DNA from: Azolla caroliniana
Taxonomy: Eukaryota > Polypodiophyta
Reading direction: 5' to 3'
Assembly: GCA_043228905.1 (NCBI GenBank)
Contig: JBHGNT010000018.1
Span: forward strand, 11,036,001-11,100,000
DNA: 64,000 nt
Shown: positions 50,908 through 63,762 of the stretch, piece after piece
Layout of the letters: every line of letters starts with the position of its first letter
Numbering within the stretch: position 1 is the stretch's first letter
Translations under genes and position numbers: made by a program
Notes under the pieces: model-generated
Told to the model about the DNA's origin: nothing
What the model saw: only the letters and a program-made list of their open reading frames with translations
Databases searched by the model: none

Positions 50908-53633
50908 ATGGACTGCCAAACATTGTCTGAAGCCGCCAAGAAATGGCTACGGCAACACGGACTGGAGGGTTTTCTGATGATCATGGAGGCGGCGCCACAC
51001 AAGGAGGCTGAAAAGATTATCAAGGACATTGACATCGAGCTGATCACGGAGGAAGCAATCTGGGCACTAACAGGCCTTCCGGAGGGGGGCATCTACACGA
51101 TCGACAATCCTACCTCTGAGCAACTCATCAAATATTTCGGTGAGTAAGGGCTACAGGACACAGGGCGGCGAAGATATGTTATTCCACGAAATTGCCCGTG
51201 TACTCCATGAGTTCGACCAAGTATACCCTCGACCCCCCGTTATGCCTTAGAACCGAGTAGGCTTGATTATCGCAACGTACGAAGGGGTCAAGGTGGATTG
51301 GCCAGTGCTGATCGCCGACCGATTGTGCGTGGCTATTGATACCGTAAGAGGTAAGGACGGCAAGGAAGGCAAAGAAGGCCGGAAAATATGGCATGCGGTG
51401 ACGCAATGGCTCACCCTATTGACACCACCTGTCGAGCCCGTCCAGACCAAGAAACGGGGAAGAGCAACGGACGACACCCCGAAACCTGCTTCAAAATGGC
51501 AACAGTTGTTGGCCTCCAAGGCCACTAAGGGGAAGACGGCCGACGCAGAGAAGGCGGCAAAGGAACGCGCCAACCGGAAGCGGATGATGGACACGCACGA
51601 GGAGACACTGGCGCGTCCCCTGAAGAGCCCACTCCACCGACCGGTGCAGCAAGAAATGGACACCCTGACGGCAAGAATGAATGTCGGGACTCGGGAGGAG
51701 GAAACGGACGAAGAGCCTACGGAGCACCTCCAGCGGCGGCTGGTGAGGAGGATCGCAGAATCAGCTGGGAAGCGTTCAGACCCACAGAAGGATGGAACGC
51801 CCACAACCCACACTGAGAACTCACGCCAAGGGAGGCACCGGAACCGGTTCGGATGGAACCGGTCACAGAAGTCCCTACACAACAAGCAGCACTGACAAGC
51901 CCCGTAACTCAAGAGCAGGTTATACAAATGCCAACCTCCTCAGCCAACCTCCTCAGCAGACAAGGAGCGGCCAGCCGACACACACCCAGAACCGGAACGG
52001 CAAAGTGGCCAGCAGGCAGAACTAGAATTGCAGCCCGACGCAATTAGGCGGGATAGGCCACTTCCAAGCGAACCCATCAGCCAACCCTCCGTGCAAGCGC
52101 ACCAACAGTGCACCGGCAACGAATGGCTCCGATGGATAGGAGAACAAATTGCCAGAGTAGTTGGATACGTAGAGGCGGAAGAACGAGCGTAGATGGAACG
52201 GTTGCTAGTCACAACCGATGAACTAGAGACGGCCCGATCAAGGATCCGGTGCCTCGAACAAGACTTGGATCGGGTCACAGAAGACATGGCCAAAATGGCC
52301 TTAACCGCAACACAGATCCAAGCACCGGTGACTCCGGTGTATGTACATACGAAATTGTTTCGGAGAAAGATGTGGCGCAAGCCCAAGAGCTTGCTGACTT
52401 AAGGGACGAACTTGCCGCACAAGAAGCACTATGGAGCCGTGAACAAGATTTGAAGAAAGCGGCAGAAGAGGAGTTAAGGAAAACTACGGAAAACCTCCGC
52501 CGGGTAGAAGAAAATCTGCGGAAAGGGCATCAAGCTTACGACCGGCAAAAGGAGGAAAAAGAAAAACTGTTGCAAGAGAAGGACAAGTTGCGACGGATGG
52601 AGGAGACGGAAATCGAAAGGCTGAAGGAAGAACTCCGTCAACAGAAGGACCGGGAGGACCGCGCGCGCCGATAGATCAACCAGAGGCTGAAGCAGAAGAT
52701 TGATGATTTTGATCATCTACACCAGGACTACAAGCAGCTAGAGACGAAGTATAAGCAACAACAGGAAAGGATGGTCGAGCTCCGACAAGAAGTTGATAGG
52801 GCCACAATGGCACTCGCCGACGAACGAGCTGAGAATACAAAGCTATTGGAGGAAGCGGCGAGGGACTGGATGGAGCTCCACAAGCAGAACCATGAAGAAA
52901 AGGAAAGGGCGACAATGGTGTTACAGAGGTTGCAAACAACCTATCAAAGTCAATTGTCGCATTATAGGGAGCAGGAGGCGGACACGGTCAAAATCATCAA
53001 GCAATTGAAAGAGGAGCGACAAGCCGCGGAGAACAAATCACGGATGGGAACCGAACGGATCCAGAGCATCCTCCGGGCATTGCTCACCAAGACTAGACGC
53101 TTGATTGACGAGAGCTTTGTGCGATGGTGGACGAAATGGGCGCAGAATACGGCGGAACTCCAATTGCTCAAGGCGGACGTGGAAAACCGGCGGAAGGAAG
53201 GTGACTATTGTTATACGCTGACATCAAAGGACTTCATTGCCATAAGGGATGAGCTGGCCGAAGATTTCATAGCCCTGGCGGATGAACAATTGGTGCAGGT
53301 CCAATAGCTCATAGCTCAACTGGACGACGATCGGCTAGAGGCTCAAATCCAGTTTGAGAGCTATGAGCGGTCCCGGCTTCGGGAAGAAAAAGCAAGGAAG
53401 GCGGTACAAGGACCAGACGGGGACCAGGCCGAGGTCAGTCAGCTAGAGACAACTCCGACGGAGGAAACAACGAAGGAAACGTCGGTGCCAGAGTGACAAA
53501 CGGAGCAGCAACCCCAAACGAAGAAGGCACAAACGGAGCAGCCACATAGCAGCCACAGTAACAACAACAAATTCCTGATGAGCCATTGGAAATTCTAGAG
53601 CAAAGCATTCTGGACATTTTGGACGAAGAGTAA
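50908..53633 (+). pseudogene. post-integrase coiled-coil ORF of gypsy C
   Basis: Homologue of the E ORF at 33654-36554. Start ATG at 50908 (MDCQTLSEAAKKWLRQHG). The first part reads ALTGLPEGGIYTIDNPTSE; stop after KYFGE at 51145-51147 with a shift, then open at 51263-51895, shift, stop near 52190, then coiled-coil stretches (52249-52674 and 52771-53307: EDKLRRMEETEIERLKEEL, KQLKEERQAAENK) and an acidic end ILEQSILDILDEE with stop TAA at 53631. Shared start, order and C-terminus with E show that it was a real gene of the family. It has more frameshifts than E. No membrane segment seen. Confidence 0.82.
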
Positions 53634-53670
53634 TAGGGCCAGATAATGGGTTCGACGTACAAGGTATTGT

Positions 53671-53687
53671 CCCACGGGCATGCCATG
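53671..53687 (+). promoter_or_regulatory. conserved 17-base block next to the 3' LTR of C
   Basis: CCCACGGGCATGCCATG occupies the place of a polypurine tract; 16 of 17 bases match E (33604-33620, minus). Confidence 0.6.
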
Positions 53688-53731
53688 TGTTACCCGGCCG
53701 ACAAGAAGGCTTAAGGATGTCCATACCAGAG
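53688..53731 (+). repeat. 3' LTR of gypsy C, first part
   Basis: 44 bases, TGTTACCCGG onward, up to the CAGAG (53727-53731) duplicated by copia B. It resumes at 59488 and ends at 59878. Confidence 0.93.
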
Positions 53732-54184
53732 TGTAGAAAGTAGCGTGCAGAAGCAGGTATGAAGACCGAACAGAAGGAAGAACGCTCAGGTTTAATGGAG
53801 AGCTTGAGCTTAGACAGTATACGCGGGAGAGACAAAGAGAGTGAGAGAAAGCACAAGAGCTATATTCAACAAAAGAGTACTCAATCTCTATTCATTACAC
53901 AATATATATGTGTGTTAAATGAACACTTTTATACAAGTCCTAGAAGGACTGACAGGAGTACTGACAGTACTTCAATGCTCATTAAGAGCTCCTACACTAA
54001 CTCCCAAATATATTACTCATGGAATATCTTTCCTAACGGCCTCCCGGTTTATGCACCGATCCGGCCCTACCTACGCACCGGTCTGTGTACCGGTTTACGC
54101 GTTCGGCCTAACCGATCGGTCCCAACCGATCCGGTCCTCAGCTTCTTCAGCCGATCCGGCCGATGTTGAGCTTGTCTCTCAACA
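53732..54184 (-). repeat. 3' LTR of copia B
   Basis: TGTAGAAAGT to TCTCAACA (plus-strand order). The terminal purine tract (minus strand GAGCTTGAGGGGGAG, 54185-54199) abuts it. Confidence 0.95.
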
Positions 54185-54370
54185 CTCCCCCTCAAGCTCA
54201 ACTTGAGGCTCTTCGGGATCTTTGGGCTCACAGCTCCGGTTCCTCCTGGCTTCACGCCTCGCTCGCGCTCCTCGACCTATTCGACTCCGCGCGCTTTGAC
54301 CCTTCCGGTCGGCTTGTCTGCTCATGTGGCCCTTATCAGCTCTTCTGCTGTTGCGGTGTTGACGCTTCTC

Positions 54371-56638
54371 CTACTGCCTTTCCTTCCGTTTGGGCCTTGG
54401 TTGATTCAGCGTATCTGAATCAAACATCCGAACCGACTCGGCTACCTCCGATCGATTTTCACTCTCGTCCGAGTTGGCTGTCATCTCGCCCTCGTTGACG
54501 TCATCTTCCCCATGCATGGTTGGCTTCGGCTCTCTCCTTCGGTTGTTCCCCTTCTGTCCGCTTCCGGACTTTTTCGTGGGTCCACCCTGGGCTTCTTCAG
54601 CCGATCTGAAGTCGAACTCGACAACCGAGTCAACCGACTCGGTGTCGCGGTCTCCGCTCCTTTCCTGCTGCCTTGCTTGGTCGTTCGGGACTGTTCTCCC
54701 CCTCAAGTTTGGCACATCGAGGTGACGCAATCCGAGCGCACCTGAGAATTGCCGCAACTTGTCTAGACCAAGAGGCTTAGTGAAGATGTCGGCAGTCTGC
54801 CGATCCGTCGGCACGTACTGAAGTTCGACTTCACCGGAAAGGACACGCTCACAGACGAAATGGTAGTGCACCTCAATGTGCTTGGTCCGTGCGTGGAAAA
54901 CGGGGTTTTTCGCAAGCTGGATGCGGCTGAGGTTGTCGCAGTAGATCGTCGTTGGAGCTGACACCTCCCCTTGCAGGTCCTTAAGTAGTCGCTTCAACCA
55001 TATGGCTTCGCATGTCGCGACAGCCGCTCCTCGGTACTCAGCTTCGGTGCTCGACATTGCAACTGTCGGCTGCTTCTTACTGCTCCACGCGATCGCGGCA
55101 CTCCCAAGGGAGAACGCGTATCCGGACGTGGATCGGCGATCGGCGGCGCTTCCAGCCCAATCAGCATCGGTGTAGCCGACTAACTGCACAGCTGCACCAG
55201 TTCAATATAGCAGTCCCTGGTCCTTAGTGTCGTTGACATACCGAAGTATGCGTTGCGCACACTGAAGGTGCTCCTCGGTAGGTCGCGCCATGAACTGACT
55301 GATCACTCCGACCGGATAATTGAGGTCGGGTCGGGTGATGGTCAAGTATATGAGGCTTCCGACAATTTGTCGGAACCTCGTCGGGTCGCATACCTTTCCC
55401 GTATCGGGACGAAGCTTGACAGTTCTGTCCAGAGGAGACGAGACGGACTTACAGTTGGCCATCCCGAATTTGAAGAGCATACTCAGCACGTAATGACGTT
55501 GGCTGATCAATATGCCTTCGGGGGTACAGATCACTTCGATCCAGAGGAAGTAATGAAGGTCCCCCAGATCCTTCATGTCAAACGATACCGCAAGTTGGAG
55601 CTTCACGCGGTCGATTTCACCTAGGTCGGCGCCGGTGATGACCAAGTCATCAACATATAGTAAAATACTAACCGGTCCGAGTTGACCTTTCCGGATGAAC
55701 AGGGAAGAGTCTGATTTTGACGTGACGAAGCCCATCCGACGCAGTTGTTGCATAATCTTCCGTAAAGGGACTTCTTCAGTCGGCATACTGCCGAGGAGTT
55801 TGTTTCGGAGTAAAATCCAGAGGGCTGTGTCATGTACACCTGTTCCTCAAGGTCACCTTGCAGGAACACATTCTTTACATCGATCTGATGTAAGTGCCAC
55901 CCCTTCACTGCAGCTACTCCGAGTAAAACACGGACGTTCGTCATTTTCGCGACCGGCGCAAATGTCTCATCGTAGTCGATGTCGTGTTTCTGCGCGTAGC
56001 CCTTTGCCACTAGCCGAGCCTTATACCGGTTGACCGAGCCCTCGGTGTTGTACTTGACCTTGTACACCCATCTACACCCGATCGGTTTTACCCCTCTTGG
56101 TGCGTCAACCAAGTCCCAGGTCTTGTTCTCCGCCAATGCGTGCATCTCTTCCTCCATCGCGGCACGCCAATTCGCGTCTTTAGCCGCTTCTGCGTAGCTC
56201 TCTGGCTCACGCACTTCCGCTACACGGGTCATGTACGCATAATGATGCGCCATGTACTCGTTGTATCCGAACCGCAAAATAGGATTCTTCTGGCGAGTAG
56301 ATCGGCGTAATCTCGCATTAGCCGATGTCGAGGCCTTCTCGGTCGACGCAGACTTCACCTTTAAAGACCCATCACCAGTTCCCTCGGAGTTGGACTCGCG
56401 TCGGTCTGACTCGTTCCTATCCGTGCTGGAATCCGACACCTTCTTCTTGAATCCCTTTCTCTTTGCGCGTAAGCCGTCTCCTCGGCTTCCTGCACGGGGA
56501 ATGCACGGCCGAGTCTCCACTACTCGCCGGCTCTTCATCGAACTGGTCGAACCGACTCAGTCGTCCAATCGGTTCACTTAAACAGAGTGAAATCGAACTC
56601 TCTTCGCGGGTCTCGATTTCGGGCTCATCCGGAGGCAT
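54371..56638 (-). pseudogene. copia B RT, RNase H and C-terminal extension
   Basis: From about 56280: [33 protein letters not shown] and [20 protein letters not shown]; frameshift near 55790 after KKSLYG. RT YVDD is kept in [16 protein letters not shown] (open at 55202-55786). A stop near 55202 precedes RNase H ([20 protein letters not shown], 55189 leftward) with [11 protein letters not shown]. After the usual end ([13 protein letters not shown]) the frame stays open for about 105 more codons, hydrophilic and acidic ([20 protein letters not shown]), to 54371. The DNA at LRG is itself purine-tract-like (54699-54713, minus). Confidence 0.87.
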
Positions 56639-58957
56639 CTCGGCTTCGCTGACCTCATCGTTAGAGCTCGGATTGGAGTCGGGTTTCGGAGTCAGGGGCT
56701 GGTATCAGGACGCGGACTCGTCAAACACAACGTTGCGGCTAACATGCGCTTGTTTGGTGCGAGGGTTATAGCACTTATAACCCTTCTGCTCGTCCGAGTA
56801 ACCAACCAAGATGCATTTCTCGGCCTTTGCGTCCAGCTTCCTCCTTTTCTCCTTCGGTACATGCACATACGCAATGCTACCGAACACCCTCAAGTGTCGC
56901 AAGTTTGGCTTCGTTCCGAAATATAGCTCGTGCGGCGACACTTTGTCTCCGATCCGGTTCTGGATGTATACCGCGGTCCTTACCGCCTCAGCCCAGTAGA
57001 ACTTGGGCAAGCTCTTCTCCTCCAGCATTGCCCGTGCCGCTTCCACAACTGACCGATTCTTCCTCTCGGCCACGCCGTTCTGCTCCGGTGTGTATCTACA
57101 ACTGAATTCGCGCCGAATTCCCATTTGTTGTAGGTAATCGTTGAATTGACCGGAAAATTACTCTTTCCCGCCATCCGACCGCAAGCACTTGATCTTTCGT
57201 CCCGTTTCCGTTTCCACGAACCCTTTGATGTCCCGGAAACAGTCGAAGACTTCGCTCTTCCTTTCAATGAGGTAGATCCATGTGTGCCGCGTGTGGTCGT
57301 CGATGAAGGAGACGAAATATCGGCTCCCACCAAGACTAACGTTTTGTGTCGGCCCCCACACATCGGAGTGTATAAGGTCGAGCTTGTTCCGGCTCCGGTT
57401 TCGCTCGTTGGGGAAAGGAAGTCGGTGTTGCTTCCCGAGCTGGCAGGCTTCACAAATTTGTGCCTTTCAGCCACTAAATTTGGGCAATCCGAACACTACA
57501 TGTTTCTCTTGTAGTTGGAACTTGACATGGGCTATCCGCTTGTGCCACAAGTCGATGTCCGACTCGGATTTTCATCCCTTCGCGAACATTGCAGTGCCGC
57601 CGTCACTGGAGTCAAGGATGAACATCCTCCCGTCTCTCCGCCCTTGCGCAATCACACGGCCTTCTTCCTCAATGAAGCACCCGAGGTGTGTAAACCGAAC
57701 CTCCATCCCTTGGTCGACGATCTGTCCGACCGAGACCAAGTTCTTCGTGATTGTCGGAATGTGCAACACTTTCATGAGTTTCCCTTTCTGCCCGACATGG
57801 CTAAGGGGAACTTCTCCGACATTCGCGATCGGATGCGGAGTGTCGTCTCCAGTTGCGACTACTCCAGGTTGTATCGGTGTTTCAAGGTACGAGGACCACT
57901 CCTTATGGCTCGTCATGTGGTTTGACGCGCCGGAGTCTACGTACCACACCTCATCCGATCTCGGGGTGGTCTGTTTCATTGAGTTTGCTTTGTGTCTCGT
58001 CACCAAGGCAGACCCTTCTCCGGCTCTCTCGGAGTCTTCGGCGTACTGCGATCGCTACCGATTTCCCTTGTCGGTATGTCCGGAGCCGTTTCCGGAACCG
58101 GTTCTCTCCGAATCGGCGCGCTTCTTCCAGCACTCACTTTCCTTGTGTCCTTTCTTGCCACAGTACCAGCACTCCGCGATGGCCTTCCCTTGCCGGTTCT
58201 CATCGCTTCGACTCCCCCTGTTTCCGGAGGGTCTGGAGTTGCTGTCGGCATCACTTCGGTGCCTTCTTCCTTGATCTCGTTAGCTGCCTCCATTGCGCGC
58301 CGACTCGCCTCATCCTCCATATCCACGGGGCCTATCTCCTTCCGTGTACAACATTCTATTGTTGGTGTGCGTGCTTGTAGACGCACCCGCGTGGTTCTCC
58401 TCTACCAGGAGCATTGATTGTAAGTCGAAAAAGAACGGTGTACTCTCCCGGGTACACACAGCCGTTCGGAACACTCCGAACTTCGACGCCAAACCTCCGA
58501 GACAGATCTGGACCATCTCGCTCTCCTCGATGTTCACCTCTATAGAGGCGAGGGAGTCGCAGATATCCTTGATCTTCGAGGTATAGTCCGCCACCGACAA
58601 GTCGCGTTGTCGTAGGTTGCTCAACTCCTGTCGGAGTTGAAGCCTCCTGGCTGTGGTGCTCACGGCGAAAATCTTCTTCAGATTTTCCCACGCACCCTTC
58701 GGCGTCTTTGCATCCCGAACATAGCTCAATAGTTGTTCGCCCACACACGACGCGAAGCAGTATAATACCCTGCTCGCCGATTGCTCCCACGACGGGAAGT
58801 CTCTGTGTGTCGATTCGGGTGCGGCATCATTAGCTCCTTCGACATAACTCCAGTAGCCGTGCCCGAGCAAGTACTGGTGCATCTTGTAGGACCAAGATGC
58901 GTAGTTGGTTCTGTCGAGCTTCTCTGTTGGAAGCGAGCTCGCCATGCCTCTATCCAT
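56639..58957 (-). pseudogene. copia B gag, protease and integrase
   Basis: Gag from 58957 (MDRGMASSLPTEKLDRTNY) open to 58310, with SWEQSASRVLYCFASC and RQELSNLRQRDLSVADYTS. A frameshift near 58315 precedes the knuckle CWYCGKKGHKESEC (near 58120-58165). Protease: VWYVDSGASNHMTSHKEW, catalytic Asp kept. Pre-integrase: CQLGKQHRLPF. Integrase: LIHSDVWGPTQ, LRSDGGKE followed by a stop near 57158, NGVAERKNR; the frame is open again at 56705-57124 through VGYSDEQKGYKCYNPRT and ends in VVFDESAS. Two or three lesions inactivate it. All catalytic residues can be read. Confidence 0.88.
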
Positions 58958-59017
58958 CGTTCTTCTTGTTCTTCTTCGTCAAGCTGTGTCGGCTGCAGAG
59001 AGGTTCACAACCCTGGC

Positions 59018-59029
59018 GCTCTGATACCA
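59018..59029 (-). promoter_or_regulatory. primer binding site of copia B (initiator Met tRNA)
   Basis: The minus strand reads TGGTATCAGAGC, abutting the 5' LTR. Confidence 0.93.
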
Positions 59030-59482
59030 TGTAGAAAGTAGCGTGCGGAAGCAAGTATGAAGACCGAACAGAATGAAGAACGCTCAGGTTTAATGGAGAG
59101 CTTGAGCTTACACAGTATACGCGGGAGAGACAAAGAGAGTGAGAGAAAGCACAAGAACTATATTCAACAAAAGAGTACTCAATCTCTATTCATTACACAA
59201 TATATATGTGTGTTCAATGAACACTTTTATACAAGTCCTAGAAGGACTGACAAGAGTACTGACAGTACTTCAATGCTCATTAAGAGCTCCTACACTAACT
59301 CCCAAATATATTCCTCACGGAATATCTTTCCTAACGGCCTCCCAGTTTACACACCGATCCAGCCCTACGTACGCATCGGTCTGTGTACCGGTTTACACAT
59401 TCGGCCTAACCGATCGGTCCCAACCGATCCGGTCCTCGGCTTCTTCAGCCGATCCGGCCGATGTTGAGCTTGTCTCTCAACA
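59030..59482 (-). repeat. 5' LTR of copia B
   Basis: 453 bp, same length as its partner. Followed by CAGAG (59483-59487). Confidence 0.95.
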
Positions 59483-59487
59483 CAGAG

Positions 59488-59878
59488 TGTAAAAGGAATA
59501 GTTATTCGGGAACTGTTGTAATTATTTTATTAATATGGACGGACGGACCGGAATCGGTATGCTAATCCGGATCTGGACCGATTCCGAATAGGTGCCGGTT
59601 GGCACCGTTTTGTACTTCTCACCGGAGACCTATATAAAGGCCCAGTTACAATGTAATTGATAGCGGATAATTAATAGAACTTATTGCCTTAACCTTTCAG
59701 TATTGATTACCGTTCTGTACTCATTGTTATATCTTACGCGTGTAATGACGAATTGCTAAGTAACCAATTAAGGTATAATTAAGCATTGTGTCGTAAGTCA
59801 TCTTGCCGTAACAACCTTTGGTGAAGTGTCTTAAGTGGACACCCTGTGTTAGGTTGTTGTCTGGCCCTAGGATTAACA
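59488..59878 (+). repeat. 3' LTR of gypsy C, second part
   Basis: Resumes TGTAAAAGGAATAG after copia B and ends GATTAACA, then the right GTGGC duplication (59879-59883). Confidence 0.93.
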
Positions 59879-59883
59879 GTGGC

Positions 59884-62800
59884 TTGGCACCGCGTTTTGG
59901 CGTAATAAGATCGGTCGTTCTCGCGAGAGAGAATCCTCCCTCCTTTTTTTATCTCCAATCATTGTTGCTAGTCGAAGAGAATCACGTGCGTCAAAGGAAC
60001 AACGCGCATGAAGGAAAAATGCTATATTCAAACTTCGATGGAGGAAGAGGACAAAGTCGCGGAAGGAGAGGTTAATTCAGCCAAGGCGGACACAACCAAG
60101 AGCGTAACTCCCACCAATGGCAAGCGGACAGAAATGGCCCCTGAGAGTTCGGCAGAAGGGGGAGTCATCACACTAGACCAAGCAACCGTAGGAACCCAGT
60201 TGAGTGCGGGTACTGTGGAAAACCCGGCCACTACGAAGAGGAGTGTCGGAAGAAGAAGCATGATCAAGGCTGACAACTAACAAATTACGCCACAAACTCC
60301 GACTACGGCGACCGCGGCAGAATGTTCATAATGAAGCACGAAGCGCAGTCAATGTCCGCAGTTGCATGAACTACCGCTTCAACTCCGAACAGCATATGGT
60401 TTGTCAATTCGGGAGCATCCAATCACATGACGTCCCATGGAGATTGGTTTCGGGAACTTCGGAAGCCTGAACGTCCCGGATATGTCGAAACAAGAGATGA
60501 CACGACTCACCCCATACAGCATATCGGGAATGTCCCATTTAGAAACAACGGCAAACAGACCTACCTCAAGAACGTGTTGTATGTCCCCCCCATTACAAAA
60601 AACCCGGTCTCAGTCGGCTAGATTGTCGAACAAGGAATGCAAGTACGCTTCAATAATGATAGATGCTTTATCGAAAAAGGCGATCAAGTCGTAGCTCACG
60701 GCCGACGAGGAGGCCGTATGTTCATCCTCGAATTGAGCGAGGTAAAGTCGGCCATGTACGCAAACGGCCAGAAAGTCGAAACCGACTTAAAACTGTGGCA
60801 CAACAGAATCGGCCACATTAATCTCCAGAAGCTACAAAACATGCAATCGAAAGGAGTCATAATCGGACTCCCGAACTTTACGGCAAAGGAGATTACAGGC
60901 GTATGTGAAGCATGTCAGTTCGGAAAGCAATGCCATCACCCATTCCCTAACAAGCGGAATGTGAGTAAAGGGATCCTGGATGTAATACATTCAGATGTAT
61001 GGGGACCAGCCCAAACAACTACATTCGGCGGATGCCGATACTATGTCACGTTCATCGACGACTTCTACAGGAACACTTGGATCTATTCGATGAAGCAGAA
61101 GAGTGAAGTGTTTAGGCACTTCCAGACATTCAAGGCCGAAGTCGAAAAAACTACGGGTCGGCATGTACGCTGTCTTCGATCAGATGGAGGCAAAGAATAG
61201 TTTTCAGATGAATTTACGGCGTATCTCCGAAAAGAAGGAATCCAACGAGAGTTCTCATGTCGACACACGCCTCAGCAAAACGACGTAGCAAAGCGTAAAA
61301 ATCGCCATGTAGTAGAAGTTGCACGAGCCATGATGAACAAGAAGAACCTGCCAAAATCATATTGGGCAGAAGCGGCAAATACAGTCGTATATTTCATGAA
61401 TAGGTGCACAACCTCGGGAGTACACGATATAACTCTGCATGAGAAGTTCTTCAGAAAGAAGCCCGATTTGTCACATGACTGCATTTTCGGCTCTATCACC
61501 TACATACACATTCCCGATGATACTTGGCAAAACCTTGACCCAAAGTCGGAGAAATGTATCCTCGTAGGATACTCACTCGAATAGAAGGGGTACAAATGCT
61601 ACAACCCATCTACCCATAAGGTTCGAACAAGTTGAGACGTAGTCTTCGACGAACACGCATCCTGGTACACACCAGTGAATACTTCGACTCCAACCCCACT
61701 CGACGCGGATGACACTGAAATAGAGATAGAAGCTAGTGATCGGCTCACACAGATGCTAGAAGACAGCCCAATTACGACACGGTAGAGTGGTCCATCAGAG
61801 CTACCCAACAATGAAAGCACATCTCGGCCGAGTTCGAAGCTGGACAAAGGGAAGGCGAAAATGCGGGAATATGAAGATCAGGAAGAGACCTAGATGCTTC
61901 ACTCTCTTGACCGTGAATTTGAAGATCTCGACATCTGCATAGATGGAGCGAAGACAGCCACGAATCGAGAGCTACGCCGATCCACGCATGACAAGAACCC
62001 CGTAAACCATTATGGCTACGATGAGTACATGGCGTATCATTACGCTTTTATGATGAAGGTAGCAACAGTACGGGAGCCGAAAACGCTTTCCGAAGTCGTA
62101 AATGATCCGCGATGGGTCAACGCAATGCATGAGGAAATGGAAGCGCTATGCAAAAATGAGACATGGGATCTCATCCCTCACCCGTCAAACAAGAAAGCGA
62201 TTGGCTGCAGATGGATATTTCAAAGTAAAATACAATCCCGACGGATCTATAAATCACTTCAAAGCACGGCTCGTTGCGAAAGGCTACGCGCAAACACACG
62301 GCATAGACTACGAAGAAACGTTCGCCCCGGTGGCAAAGATGACAACTGTACGGATAGTAATAGTACTCGCTGCAGCGAAGGGATGGCCCCTCCACCAGAT
62401 GGATGTGAAAAATGCTTTCCTTCAAGGAGAGTTAGAAGAAGAGGTGTACATGATACAACCACCCGGATTCGAATCACGTAAACATCTACACACCGTATGC
62501 CGACTCAAGAAGCCACTCTACAGCCTCAAACAAGCACCGCGTGCTTGGCTTTCGAAGATCACGTAGTATCTTCATCAAGTCGGATTTCAGATGTCAAAAT
62601 CCAATACCTCTCTGTACATCCGAAACGAGTCGGATAGCCTAATCATCATCATCCTGTACGTGGATGATTTGTTCATCGGAGGAAAGGATCTTGCCGAGAT
62701 TAACAAAGTCAAATCACTTCTTTCCGACAGATTCGAAATTAAAGACTTACACGAGCTCCATTACTTCCTAGTTCTTGAAGTAATTCGGACACCAGTCGGA

Positions 62801-63658
62801 ATAGTGATCTCTCAACGGCACTACATTCTCAACTTACTCTACAAGTTCGGAATGACCGAGTGCAAGCTTGTGTCTACCCCTCTTGATCATAACCTCAAGA
62901 TCGATGCCAGTTCCAGAACCACTGAGAGCGAGTTGACTCAGTATCGAACACTGATCGGTAGTTTGATATATTTGACCATTACCCGACCCGACCTCAGTTA
63001 TTTGGTCAGCCTACTTAGCCGGTTTATGCAAAATCCGTGAAATCTTCATTTGGACTACGCTAAGAGGATACTTCGATATGTCAGTACAACAATGGACTAC
63101 GGCATTATGTACAAGAAGAATGCGATCATTTGACTCGAAGGGTACACAGACGCGGACGGGGCAAGATATAAAGCGGATAGGCGCTCCACATCCGGATTCG
63201 TCTTCTTCCTTGGTTGCGGAGCAATCTCCTGGAGTAGTAAGAAGCAGCCAATAGTTGCACTATCGAGCATGGAAGCCGAATACAAGGGCGCAACAGTCGT
63301 TGCATGCAAAGCCGTCTGGCTCAAACGTGTACTAAAGGATCTGGGTGTACCCATCAAGGATCCAATTCGTCTCTACTGCGAGAACCTGAGCAGTATCTAC
63401 CTGGCACGGAATCTTGTATTCCATGCGCAGACTAAGCATATCGAAGTCCACTACCACTTCATCTGCGAGCGCGTACAGGCCGAAGAGATCGACCTACAAC
63501 ACATCAATACGCACCTCCAGGTTGCTGATATTTTTACGAAAGCTATAGGTGTCGACAAGCTCGGGCAATTTGCATCGGACCTTGGTCTCACGACATCTAC
63601 AATGTCGAGCTTGAGGTGGAGTACGCAGCATACGCAACATAAACTACACAACACGCAA
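59884..63658 (+). pseudogene. copia D gag (C-terminal part), protease, integrase, RT and RNase H
   Basis: Continues 43525. Gag: LAPRFGVIRSVVLARENPP, knuckle CGYCGKPGHYEEEC (near 60210). Protease start IWFVNSGASNHMTSH has N for the catalytic Asp, as in G. Integrase: HNRIGHINLQKLQ, VIHSDVWGPAQ, LRSDGGKE then a stop at 61198-61200, and QQNDVAKRKNR, where the catalytic Glu is Lys. Further stops near 61584, 61635, 61785 and 61892. RT: YMAYHYAFMMKVATVREPK, frameshift near 62218, YVDD kept in LYVDDLFIGGKD (near 62660). RNase [22 protein letters not shown], then [11 protein letters not shown]. Ends near 63658. Many C-to-T or G-to-A stops; dead. Confidence 0.9.
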
Positions 63659-63762
63659 TAAGAAGCGTAAAGCAATAAAGCCGGAATCTGATTCCTTAAA
63701 TCGAAGTACTCCAAAGACTGAAACAACCATTTGACAGATGGAAGTTGTGTTCGAAGGGGCGT

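Larger units (their letters stand above)
53732..59482 (-). mobile_element. Ty1/copia element B, complete but decayed
   Basis: 5751 bp with 453-bp LTRs at both ends (about 18 differences), PBS for initiator-Met tRNA, TSD CAGAG (53727-53731, 59483-59487). Element J is the same subfamily. Gag-pol is legible with a few stops and frameshifts. Confidence 0.95.
43526..59878 (+). mobile_element. Ty3/gypsy element C, relative of E, with nested solo LTR and copia B
   Basis: LTRs at 43526-43960 and 53688-59878 (the latter split by copia B). I count about 18 differences in 435 positions between the LTRs. Layout as in E: gag, protease, RT, RNase H, integrase, spacer, post-integrase ORF. A 763-bp solo LTR sits at the gag-protease junction. 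Many stops; RT active site mutated. Confidence 0.94.
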
